Positions 1 to 10,595 of a stretch of 64,000 nucleotides of DNA are shown here, piece after piece. The notes below the pieces were generated by a model. It was not told the origin of the DNA. It ran no database searches and worked only from the letters and a program-made list of their open reading frames with translations. Position 1 is the first letter of the stretch. Each line of letters starts with the position of its first letter. The position numbers and the translations under genes were made by a program. This DNA is from Quercus robur (taxonomy: Eukaryota > Streptophyta > Magnoliopsida > Fagales > Fagaceae), in the NCBI RefSeq assembly GCF_932294415.1, contig NC_065543.1:42244277-42308276 (forward strand). Direction: 5' to 3'.

Positions 1-2306
1 AAATAAAAATAAAAACATATAAGGCCTCCACTAGTAATTGAGGACTTGGCACACTCAGGTGTACTCAGGTGCCTTCATCTTCATCTTCAGCTTCATCTTC
101 ATCTTCGTCTTTTTCTTCTATTTCTTCTTCTTACTTCTTTTTATCCTTCCTCTCTTTGTGCTTTCCGTCGCCACTGCTGCAGTTTCTGTCTCTCACCTTC
201 TCTCTTTTTGTGTTGGTGTTGATTCTTTTGAATTCTTTTTTATATTTTCAAGGCCCTTTCATGTGACATGTATTGGGTAAGAAGAAAACTTTTAATTTTT
301 GAATTAAATATGGCAAAATGTTTCAGCCATTAGATTTTTGCAACTGAGCCTGTGTTGTGACTATTGATAGATTGATATGTGACAAGGATTTGATGACTGT
401 CAACCTAGCCCACCGGTGAATACAAAAGAAAAATCAAATTGAGTAAAACAAAAAAAAAAAAAAATAAAAAATAAAAACATATAAGGCCTCCACTAGTTAT
501 TGAGGACTTGACACACTCAGGTGCACTCAGGTGCCTTCATCTTCATCTTCGTCTTCATCTTCATCTTCATCTTCGTCTTCTGCTTCAATTTCTTCTTCTT
601 ACTTCTTTTTCTCCTTCTTCTCTTTCTTCTTTCCATCTCCACTGCTGTGGTTTCCATTTCTCACCTTCTCTCTGTTTGTGTTGGTGTTGATTCTTTTGAA
701 TTTTTTTTTTTTTTTACGTTTCCAAGGATCTTTCACGTGACTTGCATTGGGTAAGAAGAAAACTTTTAATTTTTGAATTAAAGATGGCAAAATGTTTCAG
801 CCATTAGATTTTTGCAGCTGAGCCCGTGATGTGACTATTTAAAGATTGATATGTGACAAGCATTTGATGACTGTCAACCCAGTCCATCGATGACTACAAA
901 AGAAAAATAAAATTGAGTAAAAAATAAAAATAAATAAAAACAGATAAGGACACCACTAGTTATTGAGGACTTGGCACACTCAGGTGCACTCAGGTGCCTT
1001 CATCTTCATCTTGATCTTTGTCTTTTGCTTCTATTTCTTTTTCTTACTTCTTTTTCTCCTTGTTCTCTTTCTTCTTTCCGTTTCCACTACTGTGGTTTCC
1101 ATTTCTCACCTTCCTTCTGTTTGTGTTGGTGTTGATTCTTTGGAATTCTTTTTTATGTTTCCAAGGCCCTTTCACATGACTTGCATTGGGTAAGAAGAAA
1201 ACCTTTAATTTTTGAATTAAAGATCGCAAAATGTTTCTGCCATTAGATTTTTGCAGCTGAGCCCGTGATGTGACTATTGATAGATTAATATGTGACAAGC
1301 ATTTGATGACTGTCAACCTAGTCCATTGGTGAATAAAAAAGAAAAATCAAATTGAGTAAAAAAAAAAAAAAAAAAACAGAAAAGGCCACCACTAGTTATT
1401 GAGGACTTGGCACACTCAGGTGCACTCATATGCTTTCATCTTTATCTTCATCTTCGTCTTTCGCTTCTATTTCTTTTTCTCCTTCTTCTCTTTCTTCTTT
1501 CTGTCTCCATTGCTGTGATTTCCATTTCTCACCTTTTCTCTGTATGTGTTGGTGTTGATTCTTTTGAATTCTTTTTTATGTTTCCAAGGCCCTTTCACAT
1601 GACTTGCATTGGGTAAGAAGAAAACTTTTAATTATTGAATTAAAGATGGCAAAATGTTTCAGCCATTAGATTTTTGCTACTGAGCCCGTGATGTGACTAT
1701 TGATAGATTCATATGATAAGCATTTGATGATTGTCAATCCAGCCCCCCCGTGAATACATAAGAAAAATGATATTGAGTAAAACAAAAAACAAAAACATAT
1801 AAGGCCTCCACTAGTAATTGAGGACTTGGCACACCCAGGTGTACTCAGGTGCCTTCATCTTCATCTTCAGCTTCATCTTCATCTTCGTCTTTTGCTTCTA
1901 TTTCTTCTTCTTACTTCTTTTTATCCTTCTTCTCTTTGTGCTTTCTGTCGCCACTGCTGCGGTTTCTGTTTCTCACCTTCTCTCTTTTTCTGTTGGTGTT
2001 GATTCTTTTGAATTCTTTTTTATATTTCCAAGGCCCTTTCATGTGACATGTATTGGGTAAGAAGAAAACTTTTAATTTTTGAATTAAAGATGGCAAAATG
2101 TTTCATCCATTAGATTTTTGCTGCTGAGCCCGTGATGTGACTATTGATAGATTGATATGTGACAAGCATTTGATGACTGTCAACCCAGCCCACCGGTGAA
2201 TACAAAAGGAAAATCAAATTGAGTAAAAAAATTAAAATAAAATAAAAACATATAAGGCCTCCACTTGTTATTGAGGACTTAGCACAAGCATGTGCACTCA
2301 TTATTA
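1..2306. repeat. Tandem array of five ~420-460 bp units plus a partial unit
   Basis: The phrase CCACTAGTTATTGAGGACTT, with small variations, recurs near 27, 489, 952, 1389, 1807 and 2261, giving a spacing of 418-463 bp. Each full unit holds a TCATCTTC microsatellite, a CT-rich stretch, then a conserved block around GGGTAAGAAGAAAAC and ATGGCAAAATGTTTCAGCC, and ends in an A-rich linker. Units 1 and 4-5 (near 1800) share private variants, such as the extra CAGCTTCATC phrase, so they look closest to each other. The short open frames across each unit are low-complexity Phe/Ser/Leu peptides made by the microsatellite and I do not treat them as genes. The array is probably an old minisatellite or satellite; its left edge lies outside the window. 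Confidence 0.85.
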
Positions 2307-2704
2307 CATACAATTAAGTATATAATAAATATTTTAATTTAAAATTACAAAGTGTCCTTCTAATTCCTATATTATAACAATAATACTGTCACTAGTTTAA
2401 CTAATCAACATATAAATAAATAAATAAATATTATATCTATGTATGCTTAGGATATGATATTTCTTATTTTTGTCTCCGGAAAGTTATGATGTGAAAAAAT
2501 AGATTTGAAAGATAGATTTCTATATTTAATTGGGTCATTTAATTTAATTTTTCTATTTAGTATGATTTAATATATTTATCTATATTTAAATAATTATTAA
2601 ATTAATTATGATATAATCACGGTTTGACCTCTGCTCGACCTTAAAAACATTGAACTTCTTCTTTTTACGGTTCAATATACGGTTCGTGTTTGAAAACTAT
2701 GAGT
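2307..2704. other. AT-rich spacer without recognisable gene
   Basis: This stretch is strongly AT-rich, has no long open frame and shows no clear repeat relation to the rest of the window. I see nothing in it beyond a short TAAATAAATAAATA run near 2412-2428. Confidence 0.5.
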
Positions 2705-2725
2705 AGTGGTGCTATAGGTAAAATT

Positions 2726-2787
2726 TTTTAGCTTCTTGCTACAATGTACATCTATTTATGGTTGTGCATTGTAGCAAGAAGCTAAAA
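2726..2787. repeat. Perfect 21-bp inverted repeat (hairpin) followed by a TA run
   Basis: Arms at 2726-2746 and 2767-2787 are perfect reverse complements; the core is AGCTTCTTGCTACAATG. They enclose a 20-bp loop and are followed by a TA dinucleotide run to about 2811. Around 3395-3435, TTTTTAGCTCCACTATTGTGG resembles, in reverse, the sequence just left of the hairpin. The block from about 2705 to 3435 may therefore be one degenerate non-autonomous DNA element with subterminal hairpins. That wider boundary is inference. Confidence 0.6.
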
Positions 2788-2811
2788 TATATATATATAT
2801 ATATATATATT

Positions 2812-3440
2812 ATTAACTTCTCTCTCTTCTCTCATCAAACAAATATTTTCTCTTTTCTTTCTTTTTCTCTCTCTCTCTGGCTTTCCTTGTTTCTTCTTTT
2901 TTCCTCCTTATTTTTTTTCTCTCTCTAGCTGTCTAGTGCCTCCCTCATCTCCCTTATCCCTCAGCTCTATTGGAGCTTGATTTTTGGGTTTCCGTCGACC
3001 CAACTGCTGGGTTTCCGCCGATCTTCATCTTAGTCTTCATCTGTGCTGGGTTTCCGTTGATCTTTATCTTCATCTGTGCCCCATCGCTGATCTTCATCTT
3101 CATCTTCATCTAAGCTGGGTTTCCGCCGACCCACGTAATGTCTGTGTTGTGTTGGTGATTTTTGATTTTGTTTGTGATTGGTATTTTTGATTTTGTTTGG
3201 TCATGGGTTGAGGAAAAAGATTGAGGATTTGGGTTGGTGGGTTTTTATTTTTTATTTTTTTGGTGTTGCTGTGGATGTTTTTATTATTATTCTAATGAGT
3301 TATTTGTATTATTTTAATCAAATAGCTAAAAATATAGATCCATTGATATTGGGTGTGAAGAGGTAAAATAGATAAAGTGACTTTTGTAGATGCTAAATAG
3401 CTATATTTTTAGCTCCACTATTGTGGATGCTCTCATATGG
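2812..3440. other. CT-rich stretch and possible body of a non-autonomous element
   Basis: The region 2818-2950 is pyrimidine-rich (TCTC/TTTC runs). The region 2980-3140 contains several diverged copies of a phrase like GCTGGGTTTCCG..GATCTTCATCTTCATC. No convincing coding frame is present. It may be the interior of the element bounded by the hairpin near 2730 and the similar inverted end near 3420. Confidence 0.35.
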
Positions 3441-3624
3441 ATGGTGGAATGTTATGTAGATAGAATAATTGAGGAAAAGAGTAAGATCTAGCATAGGCAA
3501 ATTTTGATCCATAATTTATAGTTGGTCAGTTTTTGATATTGCTTAAGCCTTAAGAAAGTACAAATGATACTCTTTTTTATGGAATAGAAAACAACAAGGA
3601 AAAAATCTAAATTTTATTTTTTTA

Positions 3625-4560
3625 AAAATCTGATTTGTCTTTAGAGACTACAAAACGTGTAAATACTAAAGAAGTAAAACTCTAGGATGACTAGGAAACC
3701 ATCGGAAACCCTAATTCACACTAATCATGAGATTAGGTGGTAAAATATTGAATTTTACCAAAAATGGTAAAATTGAGTTAAATACAAAATTATAAACTAC
3801 TAACCTTAAAGGTCCTTCTAAAACAAGTGGGATCTTATTATGACTTTTGAGCAAAAAATTATTAAGGAAACAAAAATTACTAAAAAGGGTAACAAATTCA
3901 CCAAAATTAGGGTGCACCTTATGGCAAAGTGACAACTGTTGATCAGAAAATCGTTTCCATACAGGTTGCCAAATTTCATGCAAATCCGACTCTGTCACCC
4001 AAATGATTTCTACTAGTGTCTTTCTACCTTATGCCGTGATTTCAAGCACTCTTAATGTTCTAGAAAGGCCATAAAGGTCTGTTCTACATAAGTTCTAAAC
4101 TTCTCAATGTGATGTAGAACAGACAACGAGCAGCAGGGGCGCAAGAAGTCATAATGGAAGATCAAAGGGGGTGCCAATAGAGGAAATCGGGGTGACAGTG
4201 TCGAAATTGCATTAAATTTGGTAGGTTGAAGGGAAACGATGTTCTGATTAAGATTCATGTTATCATGAACATTGCCAAAATTTAGACGAATTCCTTCATT
4301 AAGGCCCCGAAAATAGTTTTTTTGCTATTTATAGTAATATTTGTTTTTCCTTAATAACTTTTAGTTTAAAAGTCAGAATAAGGTCCCGTCTGTTTTGGGA
4401 CTACCTTTAAGATCAATAGTTTATGATTTTGCATTTAACTCAATTTTGCCATTTTTGGTAAATTTTGGTATTTTGTCACCTAAACAAATTAGTATGAATT
4501 AGGGTTTTAGACGTTTTTCTCAGTATTTATATGTTTTGTAGCCGTCAAAGGCAAATCAGA
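3625..4560. repeat. Long inverted-repeat (foldback-like) element
   Basis: The segment 3625-3847 is the reverse complement of 4367-4560 over about 200 bp, with substitutions and small indels. Shared landmarks include AAACCCTAATTCA, TTTACCAAAAATGG, AAAATTGAGTTAAAT and a TAAACTA..CTTAAAGGT block. The arms enclose about 520 bp with no recognisable gene. Such an arrangement fits a foldback or large MITE-like element; a head-to-head pair of repeat fragments is the alternative. I did not identify target duplications. Confidence 0.7.
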
Positions 4561-4920
4561 CTATTATCAATAAATACAGACTTTTTCTCTAGTGGATTCC
4601 AGTTTTCTTCTCCTTGTGGATTTAGGAAAACCTCTCGTGGATTTAAGGTTTACTACTAGGAACTAATAGTTTAGTTTTTGTTTTATTAAGAGAGTATCGT
4701 GTGTGCTATCTTTAGGCTTCTGCGACATCACAGTGTCATCATTATTTTGACATTGGTGTCACCAAATGAACCAGAAATAGAAAATCGGTTTTTTAAAACA
4801 TATATTTTGTTAGACCGTTTACTTGATAGGAGGATCATTTCTATCTGATCTGATCTAATCTTATATTTATTATCTGATCTATCTTAAATCTAATATCTTA
4901 CATGATAAGATATATAAAGA

Positions 4921-4951
<31 letters not shown>

Positions 4952-5586
4952 AACTCTATTGTTTAGGGGTAATAATAATTAACAAATTAAACTTTTTAGC
5001 TTTCAAAATGTAACAAATAAGATCTTATAGTTATTGTGGGTGGGGGGGGGGGGGGGGGGCTATGGCCCAAAGTAATGAGTTGGGCCTTGGACCTTGTCAG
5101 AGGACACTAGCAAATATGAGGAGACAAACGTGACTTAGATAATTTATGTTACAAGCCTTAGACCAAATGTATATTTAAACTACTGAAGCACACTTCCTGA
5201 ACACGCGAAGGGTACTACCTTAGACCAAGCAAGGGAAGAAATCTTTTCGTACATACATGTAAGTTGCCTAAAAGCTTGCCCTTATTCTTTACAAAGGTTC
5301 ATGTGCTCTTCTTTAAAGCATTTAATTTTATATTTACAAATGTTTACCAGATAAGAAATAGTAGACAACTTATTTCTTCTTACATGATCTATTTTCTAAA
5401 ATAAAATCAGTTATTTTGGTGAAATATAAAGTAAAACATATGATTTGTATTCAATATTTGTGAAATATAAAGTAGAACCTACACCCAGAACTTAAACAAG
5501 GTATACATACCTTTTCCTTCAACTTATTTTGTTCAAGAAAATATTATTAAAACTTGAATCCTTTGTTTTCCATCTCAAAACAATAC
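4561..5586. other. Spacer with poly-T, poly-G and LTR-like debris
   Basis: The segment 4600-4800 contains AGTGGATTCC and GTGTCATCATTATTTTGACATTGG phrases, which also occur in part at 6590-6640. A T run of about 27 bases lies at 4920-4946 and a nearly pure G run at 5041-5060. I see no open gene. The part just left of 5587 would be the 3' untranslated region of the SDR gene on the minus strand. Confidence 0.45.
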
Positions 5587-6384
5587 TCATTGGGGCTTGT
5601 TCAGACTCCCTAAGTTGCCTCCATCAACCTTCAAGTCAAGTCCAGTGACAAAACCAGAATCTTCAGATGCAAGAAAGAGCACAGCATTGGCAACATCTCT
5701 CACCTTCAACACAACCCCTTTTAAGCTTGAAGTTGGCTCAAAAATCTTCTCCACTTGCTCTGCATCCATTCCTAATGCATCACATGACATTGGTGTAGCC
5801 ACCGTAGAGGGTGATACACAGTTCACTCTAATCCCATGCTGCCCAAGCTGCAAACTTGCTGATCGAACCAGACCCAGCACTGCATGCTTTGCCATACAAT
5901 AATCTGTGAGTAGCTGAGTACCTTTGCTAGCGGCTATGCTTCCTGTGCATAAGATGCTCCCCTTTACGCGCCTCTCAACCATCACACGCGCCGCGTGTTT
6001 CACACACAAAGCCATGCCCCGCGTGTTGGTTTTGATCACTTTGTCGAACCCTGAAAGGTCGAGCTCGAGGATTGTCTGATCAGAGCCACTCACAATCCCA
6101 GCGTTGCTGAACATGATGTCGAGCTGACCATGTTTCTGGACTGTTGATTCAATCATGTTCTTGACCTGGTCTTCATCAGAAACATCACAGTGCACGTATT
6201 GGCACTTGTTTATACCAATTGATATGGCTACTTGGTGACCCAATTGGTCTTGGATATCGGCGATCACAACCATGCGTGCACCATGTTGGGCAAAAAGGTG
6301 AGCCGTAGCCTCGCCTATGCCGCTTGCACCACCAGTGATTATGGCTACTTTGCCTTGTAACTTCTTGTTGGAGGAGTCTGTCAT
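5587..6384 (-). CDS. Short-chain dehydrogenase/reductase (SDR110C-like), NAD(H)-type
   Basis: A single open frame of 265 residues encodes a classical SDR, an oxidoreductase acting on an alcohol or ketone with NAD(P)(H). Visible motifs: the Rossmann glycine motif TGGASGIG at residues 17-24; Asp43 at the end of the second beta strand, which favours NAD(H); CDV near 66-68; SNAG at 93-96; Asn120; catalytic Ser149; and the YxxxK motif with Tyr162 and Lys166. Length and motif order match the plant SDR110C group, which includes xanthoxin dehydrogenase, secoisolariciresinol dehydrogenase and monoterpenoid dehydrogenase relatives; the substrate cannot be told from sequence. The frame stays open upstream to 6408, but the extra codons begin with TTG, so ATG at 6384-6382 is chosen. 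No targeting peptide is obvious, so a cytosolic place is likely. A diverged fragment of the same family lies at 44495-44665. Confidence 0.9.
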   Translation of the reverse strand: MTDSSNKKLQGKVAIITGGASGIGEATAHLFAQHGARMVVIADIQDQLGHQVAISIGINKCQYVHCDVSDEDQVKNMIESTVQKHGQLDIMFSNAGIVSGSDQTILELDLSGFDKVIKTNTRGMALCVKHAARVMVERRVKGSILCTGSIAASKGTQLLTDYCMAKHAVLGLVRSASLQLGQHGIRVNCVSPSTVATPMSCDALGMDAEQVEKIFEPTSSLKGVVLKVRDVANAVLFLASEDSGFVTGLDLKVDGGNLGSLNKPQ

Positions 6385-6519
6385 TGCAAACTTAGCAATA
6401 ATGGGCAAACCAGTGAGATGACAGCTTTTATTGGAAGATGATTGATATTGGACAATCTATCAAATCAGATGGGACAATAATATCGATATGGTTGGTGCCA
6501 TGGGGAATAGTACGTGAAT

Positions 6520-6675
6520 AATGCTAGGACCCGTAAAATTGCAAAATTTGATCCATAATTTATAGTTAGTCAGTTCTAAACCTCTCAATGTTATCATTAT
6601 TTTGACATTAGTGTCACCAAATAAATTTTTTTTTTTAATAAGATAATTAAGAAAATTGGTTTTTTGAACACATAT
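6520..6675. repeat. Composite copy of repeat pieces found at 3490-4800
   Basis: AAATTTGATCCATAATTTATAGTT matches 3497-3525. AGTTCTAAACCTCTCAATGT matches 4088-4107. The following ATCATTATTTTGACATTAG and GTGTCACCAAAT match 4737-4768. In this copy these pieces are adjacent, while at 3490-4800 they are about 560 and 640 bp apart. It is therefore either a deletion derivative of the larger element or the precursor without the insertions. It sits in the 5' flank of the SDR gene. Confidence 0.55.
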
Positions 6676-6699
6676 GTAGAGAGGAAAATTTCCAACCTA

Positions 6700-7238
6700 T
6701 GACAAGTTGACACATACTACCGAGTCTACCAAATACGGTCAATTACAAAGTGCCATGTATTAGCTACAACTAGGTTCTACCATCACCATTCAGGAACGAA
6801 CAGAAATTTGCTAAGTGTTATGAAATAAAAACATAAAAAGCATGCTGCATAATGCCAATACGCGTGTAAGCAATGACGTAAGCAGTTTAACACATATAAG
6901 TGCCATGTACTACAACTAGGTTCTACCATCACCATTCAGAACCAACTGAAATTTGTCAAGTGTCATGAAATAAAAAATAAAAAGCATGCAAAATGCCAAT
7001 ATGCGTGTAAGCAATGACGTAAGCAGTCTGATGTGTGTAAGCAATGACATGAACAGTCCAATCGGGTTTTGACATGTGTTACCTTCAAAATCAAGTCATT
7101 TTGGCCAATTGAAAGATGCCATGTGTCTTGGAGAATAAGTCTTAAAGTTCCTCCAATCAGATTGTAACACGTCACCAATCAGACTCCGCCATGTGTAGCT
7201 CACCCACTCCCAAACTCCTATAAATAGAAGCCTTTCTC
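6700..7238 (+). promoter_or_regulatory. Promoter-like block with repeated TGACGTAAGC motifs and a TATA box
   Basis: A segment of about 130 bp (near 6744-6880) recurs at 6900-7025. Both copies hold the phrases CTAGGTTCTACCATCACCATTCA and GCAATGACGTAAGCAG. Further GCAATGACATGAACAG and CAATCAGA/CCAAT-like motifs follow, and then TATAAATAG at 7220-7228. TGACGTAAGC resembles the as-1/TGA-factor site found in plant pararetrovirus and stress promoters. The block could be a fossil promoter of an LTR or endogenous pararetrovirus-type element; the coding parts of such an element are not seen here. Its leader seems to continue at about 7960 (AAGGCATTTCTACACAGACC) after an inserted element. Assignment to a family is inference. 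Confidence 0.4.
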
Positions 7239-7370
7239 GGGGGCGGCCCAACAAACTTTGAGGCCTAAGGTGATATATTTAAATGGGGCTTTTTTGTTAT
7301 TAATTAAATAATATTTAACTAGTTTTCAATATTATAATTTTTATATAACAAAAATGCATTTTTTTGTGTT

Positions 7371-7405
<35 letters not shown>

Positions 7406-7959
7406 TTTGAAGAAATGCTAAAACTATAACAAATTTTACTAAAAAAAACATACAAATGCTGTAGTAATGAATGTGATTAATGACACTTCAAGAAGATAAT
7501 AAATAAGTATTTGAATGAATGATGTTAGGGATATTATAAATTTTACAACATGATGCTTATAAAGATGTATCACTAAGTAATTTAAAAATGCATTTAATAG
7601 GTTGTTGACATCTACAAATCATATTAATTATCACATCAATTTGTATAAAAGTTTTAAAGTAAAATTTATAGTATTTATAGTATTTTCCTATCTAAATTAT
7701 TTATTGTAATTAGTGACACATATTTGTAAGCCCTATGTATTTAAAATTGTAATATCTCTAGCATTACTCAATTCTTTGATACTTCTTAAAAGTTAAAAAA
7801 AAAAAATGTAAAATTAATTTTTTTTCCTATATCTCAATTTAAAAAAAAAAAAAATATATATATATATATATCTCAATTTTTGCCCCAAAATTTGGGGGCC
7901 TTTCTCTAGTAGGGGGCCCTAGGCGATTGCCTAAGTGGCCTAAACCTAGGGCCGGCCCT
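7239..7959. mobile_element. Non-autonomous DNA element with GGGCCGGCCC-type inverted ends
   Basis: The left end reads GGGGGCGGCCCAACAAACTT and the reverse complement of the right end reads AGGGCCGGCCCTAGGTTTAG, so the termini are imperfect inverted repeats. A second inverted similarity lies just inside (GAGGCCTAAGG against GCCACTTAGGC). The interior is very AT-rich with TA and poly-A runs and no gene. The element separates a TATA box and start region from a leader-like sequence, which suggests insertion into the block at 6700-7238. I could not confirm a target duplication. Confidence 0.55.
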
Positions 7960-8655
7960 ACTTCCTAAGGCATTTCTACACAGACCAAGACATCTTGGAA
8001 CACACCAAGGCATCCATGCCACAAGCAGCATCAATAGTTGATGCTTGAACATATAAGTTCTTTGTTTATTTGCAATCCAATTCACAACCTACCAGGTTCA
8101 ATTGCGATCACCATAGCAAAATTGTCACAACCAAAGTTACCAAACACATTGAACTTCTTCACTTTATTTATTTTTTTACTATGTATTAGATGAGTTAGAA
8201 TGAGCTTTGTCGTGTCCATCCGTTCAATAAATTTGGTTGTGTTAAGGATGAATGGTTTTGACATGATTATTAAATAAGTTAGAGTTAAGTTATATATTCG
8301 AATACCCTTACCTTCATACAACATGAATAGTTGAATACAACCTGTTTACATGAATTGCCACCTCTTCATTAAACAAAGTAAGGCAACAAGAATATAAACA
8401 AGGGTCACCTCTCTAGGAAAGCAAAGAGACCCTTCAAAATTTTGATTCAATGCCCATTTCCAAAGAAGTTAATCTGTTATTCTCAGTGAGGTGAAAGTCG
8501 CAATTGTAAGAGTCATTATCGACTAACATGTTGTTTGTGTGTTTTCTTTTGTGTTTTGCAGGAATTTTTTTTTTCTTTAGTAGGTAAGTTCTTATCTTTG
8601 ACTATCAAAATTGAAATGTTTATGTAGCTTTCTTTTGCTTTTAAGAAAAGACTTA
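7960..8655. other. Spacer without recognisable gene
   Basis: The first 80 bases look like the continuation of the promoter or leader block left of 7239 (ACCAAGACATC, ACACACCAAGGCATCC). The rest is AT-rich. A minus-strand open frame at 8082-8324 has no recognisable similarity and atypical composition, and I do not call it a gene. Confidence 0.4.
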
Positions 8656-8862
8656 GGTTGAGTTTGGATTGCACTGCAAAATGAAAGTTGGAGCGTTGGA
8701 CCTTTTTTCTGTGGGTCCCATGCACTGTTCACGAGATCCGAAAGTATGGAAAAACGCAAATGTTAAGTTAAAATTGGGTCCCACGACACTATTAATACAT
8801 TTAAAAATTATTTTACTACAATGTTTTCAGTTTTCAGTAATAAGCTGTATCCAAACAGACCC
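8656..8862 (-). mobile_element. Tourist-like MITE (PIF/Harbinger-type), TTA target duplication
   Basis: The ends GGTTGAGTTTGGAT and, in reverse, GGGTCTGTTTGGATAC are imperfect inverted repeats flanked by TTA at 8653-8655 and 8863-8865. The 207-bp interior has no gene and includes GTGGGTCCCATGCACTGTTCAC-type sequence. The same family occurs at 41838-42164 in the opposite orientation. TTA/TAA duplications and GGGTCYGTTTGG ends are the signature of Tourist elements mobilised by PIF/Harbinger transposases. Confidence 0.75.
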
Positions 8863-8865
8863 TTA

Positions 8866-9030
8866 GAGTTTGTTTGGAATGTGATGAAAAGTTTAGCTTA
8901 TTTAAGTTTTTAATTTCTTTTTAGTATTATTCATGGGTCTATTGCACATTTTGATATTATTTATAGGTCCCATTGTACTATTTAGCTAGCTTAATTTTTT
9001 TTTTCTACACTTATAGCAAAAAGTTTTCCA
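8866..9030. repeat. MITE-like fragment related to 41168-41360
   Basis: The sequence begins GAGTTTGTTTGGAATG. It contains TAGTATTATTCATGGGTCTA and GGTCCCATTGTACTATTTAGCTAGC, and ends with AGCAAAAAGTTTTCC. The block at 41168-41360 has the same order of phrases (TTTGGGATGAGCTGA, GGTACTATTCATGAGTCTCAC, AGTAAAAAGTTTTTAG). Both look like copies of one dispersed non-coding element; exact ends are unclear. Confidence 0.45.
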
Positions 9031-9600
9031 TTTTTGTATTATCGTGTGCTTTTATTGGCATTTCCTTAATTTTATAGAATTTAGGAGCTTGTCTCCTTTT
9101 TATTCTATATAATTATTCTTACTTGTTGAAGTATCCCATAAGAATAGAATCCAACAAAAAGCAAGAAAGTAAATGCACGTGTAAGGAAAAAGAAAAGTAA
9201 AAGAGCAAAATAGTGATGAATGGTGAGTAATGTTATAAGTATCTTTAAGAATTTTTTTTTGTGTATTTTATTTGAGTGTGATGAGATTAATTATAAAGTA
9301 TCTGATAAAAGATACTTTCTTCTTTCTTAAGTGTTAAATATACTATTTTGATAAAACTTCCGCCACCTATCTCAACAACAATGAGCACATATACCCATTC
9401 GAGATAATTAAGGGCAACCACATCAGTTTTTCTAAAAAATTCCGTTTATTTTACACAAAAAACCTATTTTTTCTATTGTATACCATTACTTTTATAAAAC
9501 ATCAACATCAGTTTATCTATTTTACAAAATATTTCAATAAAATATTCATTTTTCATCAATTTTTTAATATTTTCCCTAATAGTTATACTTTTTTAATTTA
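9031..9600. other. AT-rich spacer without recognisable gene
   Basis: I see no open gene, long repeat or RNA gene in this interval. Short A/T runs occur throughout. Confidence 0.4.
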
Positions 9601-9609
9601 AACTTACAT

Positions 9610-9995
9610 TTTAAGTAAACTACCAACACCGGTGGCTCGGCCAATGAAGCTGCCTGTGGTGGAGGTTTGATGGCCAAATCGCCGAAATAGTGGCTCTAAT
9701 GAATGCCGCCGGATTGGTCTTGCCACCCACCGTACTGTCGAATAGTGACCGACTAGTGGGTGGATTGTTAAAATAGTGGCTTCGACGAATGTTGCCGGTG
9801 CCCAAACTACCAAAATAGTGGCTTTGGTGACCATCGGCAGATTGGTGTGTTTGACCATCGTATCGTCATCATCAGTGGGCCGACTATTGTAATAGTGGTT
9901 TCGACGACTACTACCGAATTGATGTCTTCGACCATCGTACTGCTAGAATCGGTGATCGAACTGCTAGAATAGTGGCTCTGACGACTGCCGGAATA
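9610..9995. repeat. Degenerate GC-richer repeat with AATAGTGGCTTCGACGA motif
   Basis: Five diverged copies of a motif like AATAGTGGCTTCGACGAnTG followed by CCGGnn begin near 9686, 9773, 9813, 9890 and 9967, at irregular spacing of 40-90 bp. The block is GC-richer than its surroundings, and the open minus-strand frames across it have no recognisable domain. It could be a decayed minisatellite or part of a DNA transposon interior. It ends at a TA run at about 9992. Confidence 0.5.
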
Positions 9996-10034
9996 TATAT
10001 ATATATATATAGCATTAAAATTTCAAAAAAAAAA

Positions 10035-10595
10035 AAAAGTTATCAATTCTAAATAAATTAACATAGGGAATCATCAACGAGAAAAATCACTAAAGTTATA
10101 GCCACCTCTTCCAAGTTGGGAACGGGGCAGGTTTCTATCTTTATTCTTCAACATGAGAAGCTAAGTTTAATTACCTCACCAAGCCGGCAATGATAAAAGA
10201 AATACAAGGAATCATTAGTTCTAAAGAAACACAGGGAACCATTAACAAATTAAAAAAAAAGACATGACTAATAAAGTTCAGCCACCAATCTTCCAAGTTA
10301 GGGGAGACTTCTAATTTTTAAACAGACTTGTGAAAAAACATTATGGGCAGTGTTTATTCCACACATGCATGCAAAATGCTATTTTTCCCAAACATTATTT
10401 CTTATATATATCCTCAAGACACCACCTGGCTATTAGTCAATGAGATTAGAAATTAAACAAGCTGACCTTTAACACGAAGCCAAGTTTAATTACCTCACCT
10501 TACTAAGGGAATCATTAATTAATTCTAAAGAAACATAGGGAACCATCAACAACATAAAAAAATAAAAAATAAAAAGACATGACTAAAATTTTCAA
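10035..10595. repeat. Three diverged copies of an ~80-120 bp segment
   Basis: A segment with GGGAAYCATCAAC or GGGAACCATTAAC, an A-run, GACATGACTAAWA and GCCACC..CTTCCAAGTT occurs near 10060-10120, 10190-10310 and 10505-10595. The preceding AAGYYAAGTTTAATTACCTCACC is also duplicated, at about 10162 and 10481. The copies differ by many substitutions, so the duplication is old. No gene is supported here. Confidence 0.5.

Noticed and set aside
38-2060. Repeated short frames with Phe/Ser-rich products in the first 2 kb
   Set aside because: They arise from TCATCTTC and TTC microsatellites inside tandem units and show no domain or conserved start.
6385-6408. N-terminal extension of the SDR protein
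   Set aside because: The extra eight codons begin with TTG; the first ATG at 6384 gives the usual SDR length.
8082-8324. Minus-strand 80-codon frame
   Set aside because: AT-rich, no family resemblance and no flanking gene signals.
9604-9858. Minus-strand frames in the GC-richer repeat
   Set aside because: Several frames are open at once because of the repeat; none has a recognisable domain.
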